DNA from: Aphrocallistes beatrix | Lineage: Eukaryota > Porifera > Hexactinellida > Sceptrulophora > Aphrocallistidae | Length of the DNA: 64,000 bases | Direction of reading: 5' to 3' | NCBI GenBank assembly: GCA_963281255.1 | Contig: OY725503.1 | Location: forward strand, 2,046,001-2,110,000 | Shown here: piece by piece, positions 12,031 to 23,121 of the stretch | Layout: every line of letters begins with the position of its first letter | Position numbering within the stretch: position 1 is the stretch's first letter | Translations under genes and position numbers: made by a program | The notes under the pieces: model-generated | Databases searched by the model: none | Seen by the model: the letters and a program-made list of their open reading frames with translations, nothing else | What the model was told of the DNA's origin: nothing

Positions 12031-12290
12031 TTAGGATTTTAATATTCCAGTTTGCTTACTCAAATAGTAAACTAGAGAATTTTGCGTAGGCTTTGACATG
12101 CTCCTGTTTGAGTATTTCAATTGATTAATAAACATTGAGGTGAGATTTTTGGCGATACGTTTAAGTTTGTTGTGCCAACCTTCAATATGATCCTTGGTTC
12201 TTGGACAGTTGGAACCAATTTCATATAGACATTCCATAAGCGGAGAGAAAAAGTGTTCACGAGGCATGTTTCCTCAAAGTAGGTTATAAA
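12031..12290 (-). pseudogene. C-terminal fragment of a MULE/FLYWCH-associated transposase-like protein
   Basis: The reading gives CPRTKDHIEGWHNKLKRI, which resembles the conserved PRTNNxVEGWHNxLK box of Mutator-like transposase relatives found beside FLYWCH fingers in animals. Only about 78 residues are open. No finger and no catalytic DDE part were found nearby, and no terminal repeats are visible. A dead fragment is the best reading. Confidence 0.55.
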
Positions 12291-13147
12291 TTCATCAACC
12301 CTTGGTAGATTTGGGCTGTGGCTTCTACTTCTTGCCGCTAAGCGTACTTTTGGAACAGGTACAAAAGGTAATCCTGCTATCTGACATATGAAACAACAGA
12401 AAAAATATCCTCCCGATAGACAATCTGAATTCCAAGTTTTGAATTTTTCGATTTATTGTTCGAATTTACTTCTGATGTTAATTTTACAGCTACTTGGTCC
12501 AGATTATCGCTAGCTGAAACTTCTATCAATGGTTGCTGATATACTGCCGGTAGGGGTCGATATTTTCCTTTATTTTGCTTTTAATTATGTCGATAACTTT
12601 GTCATTAGTGCTGCTAACCGAAACTGAAATTAACCTGAAATAGTTTTTATCCTTTTTCCAACTGAAACTGAACCTGAAACTGAATTTTGCATACTCTGGT
12701 GGCTAATCATAACAAGTATGAGTACTAGTATGATCCTAGTAATGAAATATGCCATCGGTCAGAGGACATTTTGCCCCGATTAAGCGGAGGACCCTATTAA
12801 CCGAAAATATTTGTATTAGCTTCTAGGTGTGAGAGCTATTCCAGTCCTACCAAATTTGGTCCGATTAAGCGGTTGACAGTGACTCTATTAAGCGGAGTCA
12901 ACTGTATATATTCAGTGCTGGCACCACCGGTGGTGTTGGTGTCTAGGTGTCTGGATACCTACTGTCTCACAATTTGTATATTTGTACAGTATATATCCCT
13001 CCCTAGATGGACACTCACTTTCAGACAAATCCCTCTTAGGACACCGACTGCTCATAAAAATTGGCACTGCCCATGGTATTCTTTTACAACAACATCATTA
13101 TATTATATTTTGTGAGGAATTTGTGGTGTAGCTCCCCCAAGGAGACC
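12291..13147. other. Intergenic with one pogo-like element end
   Basis: At 12780-12906 the strings gattaagcgg and attaagcgga recur and run into agtcaactgta at about 12897-12907. On the other strand this reads tacagttgactccgcttaat, like the terminus of pogo/Tigger-type elements. The matching end was not found, so this is a solo end. The rest shows nothing recognisable. Confidence 0.4.
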
Positions 13148-13451
13148 CTGGGGCCTTATTCACTAAGAAAACTTAAGATTTGCTTAACTTTATATAACTT
13201 TATATAGTGGAAATTTTGAAGAGTTGCATTACGATTTGGGTAAATAGATGTTCAATGATACCAATAGAAATATAAACTACCTAAATACTGGAAATATTCC
13301 AAGTCACTCTCGAAATATTCGTGATGTCATACTTAAGTATTATGACGTCATACTTAACTTAAAATATTACGCAACTTTCTGAAAAGTTTAACAAATGAGT
13401 CAAAATTTGTCAAGCATTTCAATTGTACCACTTAAAATTAATAGAGTATGC

Positions 13452-16400
13452 CATAGCCTACTATACATAAGGCCTAACAGTAAAAAACCCATGGATATTT
13501 CAGAAGTCATATCTAATAGTACATTTCAACAATGTGGTTATCATTTGTATTAATTAATTGACATTTGACAAAAGAGATAAATTACATAATCAGGAAGTTC
13601 TATGTTTCTTTGCACTCTTAACCTCACTGTCTGTAGTAGTTGGATGTGTTAGTTTCTTAAGTTTTCGAGTAGTTTCCTTTTGTTTTGATTGGGAAATGAC
13701 CATAGAATTGAAATTTTTGACCTTGTTTGCTATTATGCAGTTTGATGTGATGGTTAAAATTCGTTTAAGATAATCCCACCCAAAAAGATTGCAATTGGGA
13801 CATTTGCTTCTCCAATGTTCGCACTGAGCATCTTCTAGCGAAATGATAGAAAGTTCTAAAAGTGTTTTTTTGGGCGCTCCACTAGCAAATCTAATAAGCA
13901 GATCATTATCCTGCTCAATAAGTCTGAATATCTTCCAAACTAGTACCACAGCATCTAGAACAATATCAGATGGCCATTTTAGATTACCTCTATCAATAAC
14001 TTCTAAAATTTTATACTTCGAATCCGGAGGTTCGTCGAGATGAAGGTATTTGTCTTCTGTCAAGCACATATACACTCACTACAGATTGAGGTATGCTTCC
14101 ATAACTGCTGAACACAATAACCCCCAATAAAGGCTAAATATTGTAGAGTAGCGGTATCAAGAGAAATATCTGACAAACCAAAGATCACATTTAAGTAAAT
14201 ATCAATATCACTTGAAGTATCGGTAGTAGTATCATCAGTTGTCGCAGAAAAGGAGCTTATAAAGTCGGACAGAGTTAAGTCATTTGACTGTCGGTTAGAA
14301 AATATATTTAGGATAGTAGAGACCTTGAGTCGTCGTTCACTCTCGAGAATTTGACAATAGGAAATGTGGTAGTTGGCTCCCGACATCATTCTGTATAAAC
14401 CAAAATGATGTTCTAATGCGTCTGTTTGCAAAAAGTAAGTCAAGAAGTAAGTAAATCCACGTTCCTTTGTAAGATAGTTAACTATCCTTGGTAACGCAAG
14501 ACATGAGTGTTTGATACTAGTAAAAGTCTGAGCACTAAGTTTCCCATCTTTTCCGGGAAGTGATTTCCATTTGTCTAGCCAGTCTACAATTTTAGCTAAA
14601 AAGCCAAAACGAAAGTCATTGTAGTAAAATTGTTCAGAAATATCATCATTAAGGCGGATATTCTTGTTGGGCCTGTTAACATTAAAAATCTTCCAAAGCT
14701 GGTTAATCGTATCGATAAATTCTGAAGTGTGTGTCTTGAACTCCTGAGTACGGGATAAATTCTGAACTTTGATCGCTGAACTGGTGGATTCGCAAAAAAT
14801 TCTCAGAGCAAGGCTAACATTTTGACGTTCGAAAGATGTCGGCCAGCAAGCCTTTGCGATTAATCTTGGAGCAAGTTTAGCACATTTATATTGTACTTCC
14901 CTGTATAAAAGACGAATGTCCTCGAAAGAAGCGATGTTCACCTGTTGGAAATCCTCAAAGCTAGGATACTTGAGTATTCTGTCATGGTTCTTGACGTTAA
15001 GCCAGTTATTACGAATCGATTTTAGGACATGAACAAAATCAAGAATCAAAAACAAATTACGAGTGGAATCTACCGGATGTTGTACAACAGGCTGTAGTGT
15101 GTGATCAGAAGAAAATAATTTGAAGAGATTTACGTTGAGAGGATAAGCATCGGTACTAATTACTTGAACTGAGAGGTTACATTGCTCGACATCACTTATC
15201 ACTGATTGAATAGTGGGAAACAATTTCTGGGCAGAAGAACTGCCTAATGGTAAAAGTCGAACTATTGTAGACCATTTTCTGAAAAGGCTAGATACCATTA
15301 TGGAGAAGACTGTCTTTGTCGGATCATTCGGATCTAAAGAACCACCAACAATTTTTCCAGCTTTGTATGTAAGATCTGATTTCACATGTATCTCGTCCAT
15401 TTGTAAAATTACATTCTTCTCTTGAGGGGTGAAATTTGATGTTGCTTGCTTGAGATATGTCGTGAAGTTATCGTCAAGCCCAAATGAAAAATACAGCTTT
15501 TGTATTGTATTGAAATGTGGTAGAGCCAAACATTCTAGAGACTGTAGGAAATTATAACATGTTGAAGAAATGAGGTGAGCCTTGAGCGCTATAATTTGAG
15601 TGATAGTATTATATCTTCGCCTATTCTTCTGAACACATAAATTTCGGAGCTGACAAAGTGTAAATTGAAGCGAAGGAAGAAGATGAATATCATTGGATTT
15701 ATCATCAAACTCTTCCTGTGAATGATCTTCAAGATGGGATACTGCATTCTGAATATTAGTGATAGCTTCAGCGATCATATTCTTAGGCTGGGAAATCTTT
15801 GTAGAAAAACAGGATATTGCTTCTACTAACTCTGTAAGTAGTGTTTCGATTTGTCTGACATCAGTTATGCAATTAATCCTTAAGGATATCTCTTTGGATT
15901 GAAAGTATCCACGTGCTGTCATCGTAGAATCGATGGTCAATGCGGCTTCGACCCTAATAATTCCTTCTGATTTAGATGGATAAATGAAGTTTAGCATGTT
16001 GTCCTGTGACAACCACAGAAGCCAAGGTTCCGGATAGCAAGAAGTTATTTTCTCCTTCAGATCAGAAAAACAATCTACTTTAAACTTTTTCGTTTCTATA
16101 TCTTGTGTTTCGAGGCTAAGATTTCGAGCGGTGATAAATAAATCTTCTTCCTTAGATTCATGCGAAAACCGAGATGGTCTTGATGTCTTCGTAGAGGATA
16201 AATAGCTAGGACATCCAGGAAGTATTGAAGGTATAGCACCTTTAACTAAAATTGGCCTCTCTCGTTTGGTATACTTGATCTCCACGCCATCATTTACTCG
16301 GATCGTATTTTCAATATCCCGTTCGTGGAAATGCATGGCACACACATAAAATACCTTGGGAGGATTACCATGCTCTCTGTGTAACTCATTAATCCAAGCC

Positions 16401-16926
16401 TGGCGTAATTCTGGATCCTCTGGAGATTTAAAGACTGGTATATAAGGATCTTTGGGATAATAGTTGCTCTTACATCCAGGAGCCCAGCATCTGTTTGGCA
16501 TAATCTCGATATTAAGGCGAATAGTAATGCTAAATAAAATTTCTAATGTGCAGGGAGAAATTAATAAGAATATTAAACAGGAATGAGCACATGGGAAAGG
16601 AAATTGGGTAAGATGGGAACCAAATATAGAATATACACTATAGTAAGTATAATCAGATATGCGAAATAATTACTACTTAATTAATTAAAACAAATAATAC
16701 TATTATATACTGTAGGGACTATGGTAATGTTATTAATTAATTGTAGTCATCTAAATTTGTAAACACTATTTAAGGTTGGGTATTATTTAGTATAACTATT
16801 ATTGTGTACCCATAATATGTAGCAGATAAAAATAGCATATTGTCGAATGAAATACTCAATGACTTCTAGCCAATCCATGGTCACAATTTTTCTTTGAGTT
16901 GTTGGGCCAGAGTATAGTAGGCTATG
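13452..16926 (-). mobile_element. P-element-like transposon
   Basis: The ends are catagcctactata at 13452 and its reverse complement ending at 16926. The flanks are exact 7-bp duplications agtatgc (13445-13451 and 16927-16933). The length is 3475 bp and one THAP transposase gene fills most of it. The same terminal sequence and a 7-bp duplication occur on the non-coding palindromic element at 49289-50347. It was inserted into the Harbinger-like MITE. Confidence 0.92.
13590..16501 (-). CDS. P-element/THAP9-like transposase, one frameshift
   Basis: The ATG at 16501 starts MPNRCWAPGCKSN, a THAP zinc finger with Cys5, Cys10, Cys54 and His57 (YVCAMHF) and a closing VKGAIPSIL box like the AVPTIF motif. 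The THAP finger binds DNA, and the rest is the RNase H-like integrase of P transposases. Candidate catalytic acidic residues are seen in LQMDEIHVK and STDAYPLN. The C-terminal part has ALEHHFGLYRMMSGANY and IGGYCVQQL, typical of THAP9 relatives. The first open frame is 813 residues (14060-16501). At 14065-14075 the frame shifts and a further 150 or so residues (from LTEDKYLHL, to 13590) complete a protein near 970 residues, close to the THAP9 length of about 900. A single missing base fits best, and a programmed shift is less likely. It is otherwise intact and is the best-preserved transposase in the window. Confidence 0.92.
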
Positions 16927-17024
16927 AGTATGCAATCTATTTGAATTCTTTAAAAATCTCTTCTAATTTTGAAGATTCAAAAGTTAAGCAAATCTTAAGT
17001 TTTCTTAGTGAATAAGGCCCCTGG

Positions 17025-17878
17025 TCTTCAACTGAAATTGAAATTGATCGATTTTAATTTCAGTTAGCAGCACTAGCTGTAATCCCAGCCTGCTCAGGTG
17101 GTGGATGGCTATGCTCATCTGCTCTGCTTGATACGATCTCATCGTTGATCGTTGCCGAAGCTCCACTGCAACTTCATGTGGCTTGTCTTACATCTCCAAA
17201 AGATGCGGTCACTCTACCTCGCCTATTGATGATATACATACCTGTACCTTAAGGGTATTTTGCTGACGAACAAACTAGGTGTTCCATATTGAATTAATAC
17301 ACTAGTGATTGGCATGCATATGAGACTTACAGATCTCTATCTCGGATTGCGTAGCTCTAAGTCTAATAATGAAGTTAAAGTAGTGTCTGATATCGAATTA
17401 AAAGCGTGTGGAACTAAGCCCTAGATTTATAAGACAGAAGGAGATAGGCTCACTTCAACCAAAATTCCCAAATCTCATTCTCATGGGTAGCAGGGATCAT
17501 ATATTATTTGCTTTGATAGGTTTTGAATGTCACTCGCATTTTATAATTTCTAGAAGAGCAACGGACTCGTGAATTCTATAATATACTTCTCTAACACAAA
17601 CTCTAGAATCTCTCATTAATGGAGAATGGAAGCATACGAGTGAGGTTCTCCGTTCTAATAAAGCTAATTTTACTGTGTAGAATAGATTCAAATCAAATCG
17701 GAATAAAAGGTTGTATGAGTTGAGATGACAATACAGAGTATAATTCTCGTTGTACTGTGTCACTGTGTCCGTTGTTGATTAGTCCTATCTCAACCTTACA
17801 TAGAAAACATAGTAGCAATTCTCTGTGTAATGTACATTCATCATTACACAACAGATTGGAGAGGACCTCGTTTCTCCA
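17025..17878. other. Intergenic, nothing recognised
   Basis: Spacer between the Harbinger-like MITE and a hAT-like MITE. The open frames here lack motifs. The string actgaaattgaaattg near 17031 resembles a degenerate stretch at 12620-12690 (aaccgaaactgaaatt). Confidence 0.35.
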
Positions 17879-18186
17879 CAGAGTTGTACGCGGGCCGAAA
17901 TTTGTAACCGTGGCCCGTTACTAAATTTTTCGGCCCCGCAAGAAGCCCGTATAAATATTTTTGGCCCGCTTTGTAAGTTTCTGCAAACACAAATAAGTGG
18001 AAACTAACACAGTTCCATTTACGTAAGTATTCCTTAATTGGTACTTCGTGACAATTAAAAACATCTTCTCGGTTGCCATCGCAGGGAGTCGTGCAAAGAT
18101 TTCCGGCCCGCGGAGCCCGCAAACTATTATATTCGGCCCGCACAGCACGCGAGCAGATAAGAAAAGTCGGCCCGCGTGCAACTCTT
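17879..18186. mobile_element. hAT-like MITE with GC-rich ends
   Basis: The left end cagagttgtacgcgggccg pairs with cggcccgcgtgcaactctt at the right. The flanks tttctcca and ttctccca are a likely but imperfect 8-bp duplication. The element repeats ggcccg many times within AT-rich surroundings, which makes long but meaningless open frames on the minus strand. Confidence 0.6.
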
Positions 18187-19011
18187 TTCTCCCACAAATA
18201 CAAATAAATAAAAGTCTCAAATAGGGATCAATTTGTTGCAAAATTCACTGCAATAATCGTGTTACAAGTAGAAACTATTTGGACTAAATATAATACGTAA
18301 ATGAAAGTAATGAGATATTGGACAAGAGTTGCTATAGTTACAACTAGGAAAAGAAACTGAATATAATGTGTATATTATATGTAGCTGTAATACACGGATG
18401 CTACAAATATCTCATTCGTGAAGAGAAAACTTATTAAATGAGACACAGGAATTAAATATATGACAATTAGTTGTCTAGCAGGAGGGAGATAGAGCATGTT
18501 AGTAGTTTACTGATACTTACAACTCTTAGTTGAGTTCAGCTACATAGCATCATTATTTAGGAATAGGAGTCTGGACAATGATAGCATCAATATAATGTAA
18601 TATTTCATTCGACTATGTATCTTGTATCCTTGTACCATAATAGAGCAGTTCGAATTAATTTGAAACGAAAGCACTGTTAAATTCCATAATAGATAACAGC
18701 AGTTAATAAAACTTAATAAGCATTTTTTTGTATAATATAAATAATTTAGAAGCAATTTTCACGAAATAAATAGGGATATGAGCATGATGGTGTCACGATT
18801 GTTACAAATTTATTACTTTCATCAGCAATTTTATTTTAATGGATTTCGGTCTTAAACTAATGAAAACAAAACACTTTGAAACAAACATTTAGAAGCAAAT
18901 TATTTAAAAATTGGCGTAGCAATTGTTACCAATGATCACAACTTGATCTAGCCCAATCTTTGTGAAATGTGAGAATGAGTCCAAACTATCTAAATTCCCG
19001 AATAATAGAAA
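18187..19011. other. Intergenic, nothing recognised
   Basis: AT-rich spacer with no open frame of note and no repeat structure that I could resolve. Confidence 0.35.
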
Positions 19012-19405
19012 CAAGCGCGCTTCGCTTGCTTGAGGTACGCGGCTGGCGAACACCAAGTGTCCGCCTGAGGCTCCCTTCGGTCGCCTGGGGTCACATTAGT
19101 TAATTATAAGGGAAATATCATCTCTAAATCATAACAGAGTGATGAGTTATCATTTTTTGATGATAGTTGCATCATATGTGAGGTATGTTAGTATACATAT
19201 TTTATTAAAATTTCAGCCTTCTATCTCCTATAATGGCTGAGTTATGTCTGAATAACTGTGTTGCTTAACTTTTAAAAATGTGACAATGACGTCATAATTC
19301 CATGAAGAGTCGACATTATGCTCTGAGCTCAGAACTTACTGGAGCGTTACAGATATATATATATATATATACATAATCACATTAATCGAGTTTTAATAGT
19401 AAGGA
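19012..19405 (-). repeat. Dispersed repeat R1, full-length copy
   Basis: Read on the minus strand it starts tccttactattaaaactcg (ending at 19405), has a TA microsatellite and the gctcagag and tgacgtcat blocks, and ends in the GC hairpin with aagcgaagcgcgcttg at 19012. The gtaacgaattgattgaag block is reduced to gtaacg. Both family ends are present. Confidence 0.8.
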
Positions 19406-19483
19406 TATGATTTATCTTACTAGAGTAGTTTAATAGTGTAAATTATAAGAGGGGGAAAAAATAAACTACAGTGGAAGAAATAT

Positions 19484-19760
19484 AGGACAGTGGTTGGAGG
19501 AGAGTGGAGAGTGGGTGGAGGAGATTGGAGAGTTGGCGGAGGAGAGTGGAGAGTGGGCGGAGGAGAGTGGAGAGTGGGTGAAAGAGAGTGGAGAGTGGGT
19601 GAAAGAGAGTGGAGAGTGGGTGGAGGAGAGTGGAGAGTGGAGAGTGGAGAGTGGAGAGTGGAGAGTGGAGAGTGGAGAGTGGAGAGTGGGTGAAAGAGAG
19701 TGGAGAGTGGGTGAAAGAGAGTGGAGAGTGGGTGGAGGAGAGTGGAGAGTGGGTGGAGGT
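19484..19760 (+). repeat. GA-rich minisatellite
   Basis: The 7-base word gagagtg is repeated in larger blocks such as gagtggagagtgggtgaaa. Every frame of the top strand is open and gives Glu-Trp-Arg-Val-Gly style repeats, so the open frames here carry no coding evidence. A gtgagt at 19903 could be a splice donor, but no convincing acceptor was found. Confidence 0.85.
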
Positions 19761-20175
19761 GAATTAATGCTAGGGTTGCAGGGGTTGCGGCCTCTGCTGA
19801 GGTTGGGGTTGCGGTTCTTTATCCCGGGAGCAGGAGAAAATATCCTGGCTTATTCAGCATGGGTGACTAAAATTAGCTCAAATAAAATTATGCATTTCAA
19901 GAGGTGAGTGATATAAAATAAATGATCCTAAATTAAGATTATGCGGGAAATTAACATGTCGATCGTTCCGTTGCTTTGAAGTATTGCTAAACATGACAGT
20001 ATTTTGTATAGAAGAAAAGGTGTGAACATTTCGCTTAGATCTATAAACTTAATTGTAGACGATTATTTAGGCATTATCTGACATGATATTTAATTATGCC
20101 AATGGTTTTCACTGGGCTGCAAAAAGACAGAATAATAGCCGCTTATTTGATTAAGAAGTAGCTACGAATATAGTA

Positions 20176-20942
20176 CAGGGTGGCTCATATGTTCTGTGAC
20201 AAGCTTCATTAGGTATAAAATTTCTAATACTCAAACAATCTTAGTTATTATGGTCTTTAGATATTCTAAATCGAATATTCTCAGTGATTTTAGAACACTT
20301 TTCCAGTCTAAGACCTGTAACTGTGTTTTGTAAGGTGATTTTTATGGGGGAAAAATGTGTCCTGGCACGCAGCGAAAATCCAGTATCAGGACCTACTGCT
20401 TTTCAAATGATCTTTCTAGAGTCTTCAAATTCTACGAAAAATTGGCTCTCACATTTCCCTCGAACACTCTAAATTTGTAGAAATATAGGATGTTTATATC
20501 ATATTGAGAACCATTTGGATCAGATTTTTGGTGATGTGAAAAAAAGTGCAATTTTGGGTGATTTTGCAAAATGTACCTAATTTGATCTCGTGAAATAATA
20601 TCTTTCTCTCGTTTCTGATAATGAATTCAATGGATTTATGAAATATTTCCATGGTGATTGAAAGGTATTTGGTGCTAAATCGCCATAGGACATCGATTAT
20701 AAAGACATTTTTTACAGAAGTAGAGACCTTGATTCTCGATTTTTGCTGCGTGCCAGGACACATTTTCCCCCCATAAAACTCACCATACAAAACACAGTTC
20801 CAGGTCTTAAACTCGAAAAATCTTTTAATACCATTGAGAATATTCGAATTACAATCTCTAAAGACCGTAATAGCCAAGATAGTTTGAGTATAAATCATTT
20901 TATACATAATGAAGCTTGTATCAACACTTATGAGCCACCCTG
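20176..20942. mobile_element. Tc1/mariner-type MITE with about 220-bp inverted arms
   Basis: The ends are cagggtggctcat at 20176 and its reverse complement with variants ending at 20942, each flanked by ta (20174-20175, 20943-20944). The arms run to about 20395 and from about 20725 and include the paired string tgtcctggcacgcagc. A single arm of the same family lies at 43081-43255. It encodes nothing recognisable; the 137-residue frame on the minus strand spans the arms. Confidence 0.85.
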
Positions 20943-20983
20943 TAATTAGATAAACTAAAATACATTAAGATTAAGAGACTCAC

Positions 20984-21113
20984 TCTCAAATGATCTCTCA
21001 TCTGGACTATAGTAGTAGTCAGATCTTCCACATTTCTTTCGAGGCGAGTTAATCCTCTATTTGGCATCCATCGCATGGTATCCAATTGCCTAGTCTCAGA
21101 AAAAGTTGAGACA
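20984..21113 (-). CDS. Candidate host exon, coiled-coil-like
   Basis: On the minus strand ttttctctgtag precedes the exon, and the donor gtgagt (complement of 20978-20983) follows it directly. The 130-base exon is open and reads with ordinary codon use, including DTMRWMPNRG, LERNVEDLTTT and VQMRDHLR. The spacing of Leu, Val and Ile suggests a helix or coiled coil. The gene is not recognised. The downstream exon may lie beyond the MITE at 20176-20942, which would then sit in an intron. No other exon was linked with confidence. Confidence 0.55.
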
Positions 21114-21197
21114 CTACAGAGAAAAATAAAATAACCTACAGTCGATGTTTTAAAAATTTCATCAATTCATTCAATCTTGCGATGCACCATGACAGAT

Positions 21198-21458
21198 ATC
21201 GACATGCTTGGAATTCATATGACGTACCTGACACCAACAACTATTCCTTTGTTTCGCAATAAACTTGCGAAAAATTCATTACATCTATCTAGGTGGGCTA
21301 ATCTAAATCAAAATGCGCATTTCAGGTTTTACACAACATTCATCAACTCTATGGCTACATAATCGACATGCTAGAAATTCATATGACATACCTGACACCA
21401 ACAACTGTTTCGCAATAAACTTACGAAAAATTCATTACATCTATCTGGGTGGGCTAGC
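21198..21458. repeat. Partial tandem duplication, 164-bp period
   Basis: The string atcgacatgctt...attcatatgac...cctgacaccaac at 21198 recurs at 21362, and both continue through caataaactt, aaaaattcattacatctatc and gggtgggcta. The second unit is shorter. Confidence 0.75.
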
Positions 21459-21459
21459 C

Positions 21460-23119
21460 TTACCTGACAGTCATCATCAAGTATGATTATTCAATGGGAT
21501 TAATCATTCGACACCAAAATATCATATTGAATCATTTGTAAATAATCAAGGAGAAATAGTATTGTGAATTCCAGAATTAATTTATCTGATGTGATCATCG
21601 TGGGAGATAGGCAGTGTGACATACTATGCGAGTTTCAGTCAACCTTCCAAAAGCAGATGCAGAATACTACATACCGATGGATGATGGGGACGTGCAAAAT
21701 GTCATAAAAACCAAGTCAAAGAATGCAATTAATTATTCAAAATGGATTACTTGAAACAGACATGTCTATTTGATAGACGTTGAGACATTCAACGCGCGAA
21801 GATGCAATATATGAACAAAGTTATCATAAACGAGTCTCACATCATACTGAATTAGACAATAATTCGTAACAATAAAGAGATTCATACTCCAAATATTTAA
21901 TACATCGGGCAGTTATTAATTAGCAAATTTCGGACAGGTTCATAAGCAAAATTGAATCTACCATAAACAATAAAATGTCCGGACGGCGGTGATAAACATA
22001 AACAAATAATGTATTTTACATGGCATATACGTATATTAAAAAATACTAAATATAGATCAACTCACTTGTATAGTGCAAAATAAACTCTTTTTCATTAAAA
22101 CGAAAATAAATGAAAAAATAAAAAAAATAAAAAAATAGAATACAAGAAATGTGTTATGCTAATCACACATAAAGCATGCGTATTTATATAATTTAGCTCC
22201 TTGCACATTATAGGCACTAACATATTTTAGTTCCTATTCGTATCTAACATAAATCGTATGAAATATGTACTAGATAAATACTTGAGGTTAGAATCTAGAT
22301 TCCTTAAAATGAATTAACCACGAATTGATCATCATTAACAGATCAACTCTGCGAGTAACTTCATACAAAGAGAAATCTACCAATAATTTTGCTAGCTGGA
22401 GTGATGAATCATCATATTCGATGGATGGAAATTAAATTTTGAGCAATCTTTAACCTAAAATGGCAAAGTTATGTGCGAAAACTGAAATTTCATTATATAC
22501 AAAGTGACAATGACGTCATCATTCCGTGATGAGTCAACTTTTCGTCTATGGGGTAAGAACACTCAAATGTGTCATACCTTAACGATGGATAATAACATTC
22601 GCACTGGAAGGTAGTTTCTACTTTTTTTCGTTTATAATTGGACTATGGATCAGGATGTAAAAGTTTGAGAAATTTTGGACAAACACAATCATGTATAATT
22701 TTTACAAATCTGTCTTTTTTTGGGCTGAACAATTGCATGAAAATTAAATTTTTTTTTGAGATTATAACATGGTAGATTTACCACTGATATACAATTAATG
22801 ATATTTTGAAATCTATTCCAAAATTGATTACAATGAATTTATATAGTTAATATTAATTTAATGTTGCTTTGAACCATGGATAAATAATGACTTGTAGATA
22901 AGCGATATTCATTAACCCCGCATATACCAGGAATGTGTTGCGTCATTTCCTGCTTAAGTCATTTTGGGCGGCGAAGCCATATAAATTTGGGGTCCAGACT
23001 ATAAATAGAAAAGACCCCAGGTAAAAGTGGCATTATTAATAGATAAAATGACAATCCTCCCAAACTCGGTAGAAATTAAGGATATATATCAATGAAGAGA
23101 TATCTGATATGGAATGATG
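21460..23119. other. Intergenic, one R1 fragment
   Basis: A stretch at about 22440-22560 (ttaacctaaaatggcaaagttatg and tgacaatgacgtcatcattc) is a diverged inner part of repeat R1. Elsewhere no gene or terminal repeat was recognised. Confidence 0.4.
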
Positions 23120-23121
23120 TA

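Larger units (their letters stand above)
13151..17021. mobile_element. Harbinger-like MITE, carrier of the P-like transposon
   Basis: The first 40 bases (gggccttattcactaagaaa and onward to gcttaactt) match the reverse complement of the last 40 exactly. The flanks give a 3-bp duplication ctg (13148-13150 and 17022-17024), the duplication length of PIF/Harbinger elements. Without the nested P-like element the MITE is only about 400 bp. It has no gene of its own. Confidence 0.8.

Noticed and set aside
17844..18241. 119- and 106-residue minus-strand frames
   Set aside because: They result from GC-rich ggcccg repeats of a hAT-like MITE; no domain is visible.
19490..19907. Two plus-strand frames rich in Glu, Trp, Arg and Gly
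   Set aside because: They translate a GA-rich minisatellite, which is open in several frames at once.
20494..20907. 137-residue minus-strand frame
   Set aside because: It spans the interior and right arm of a non-coding MITE and has no motif.
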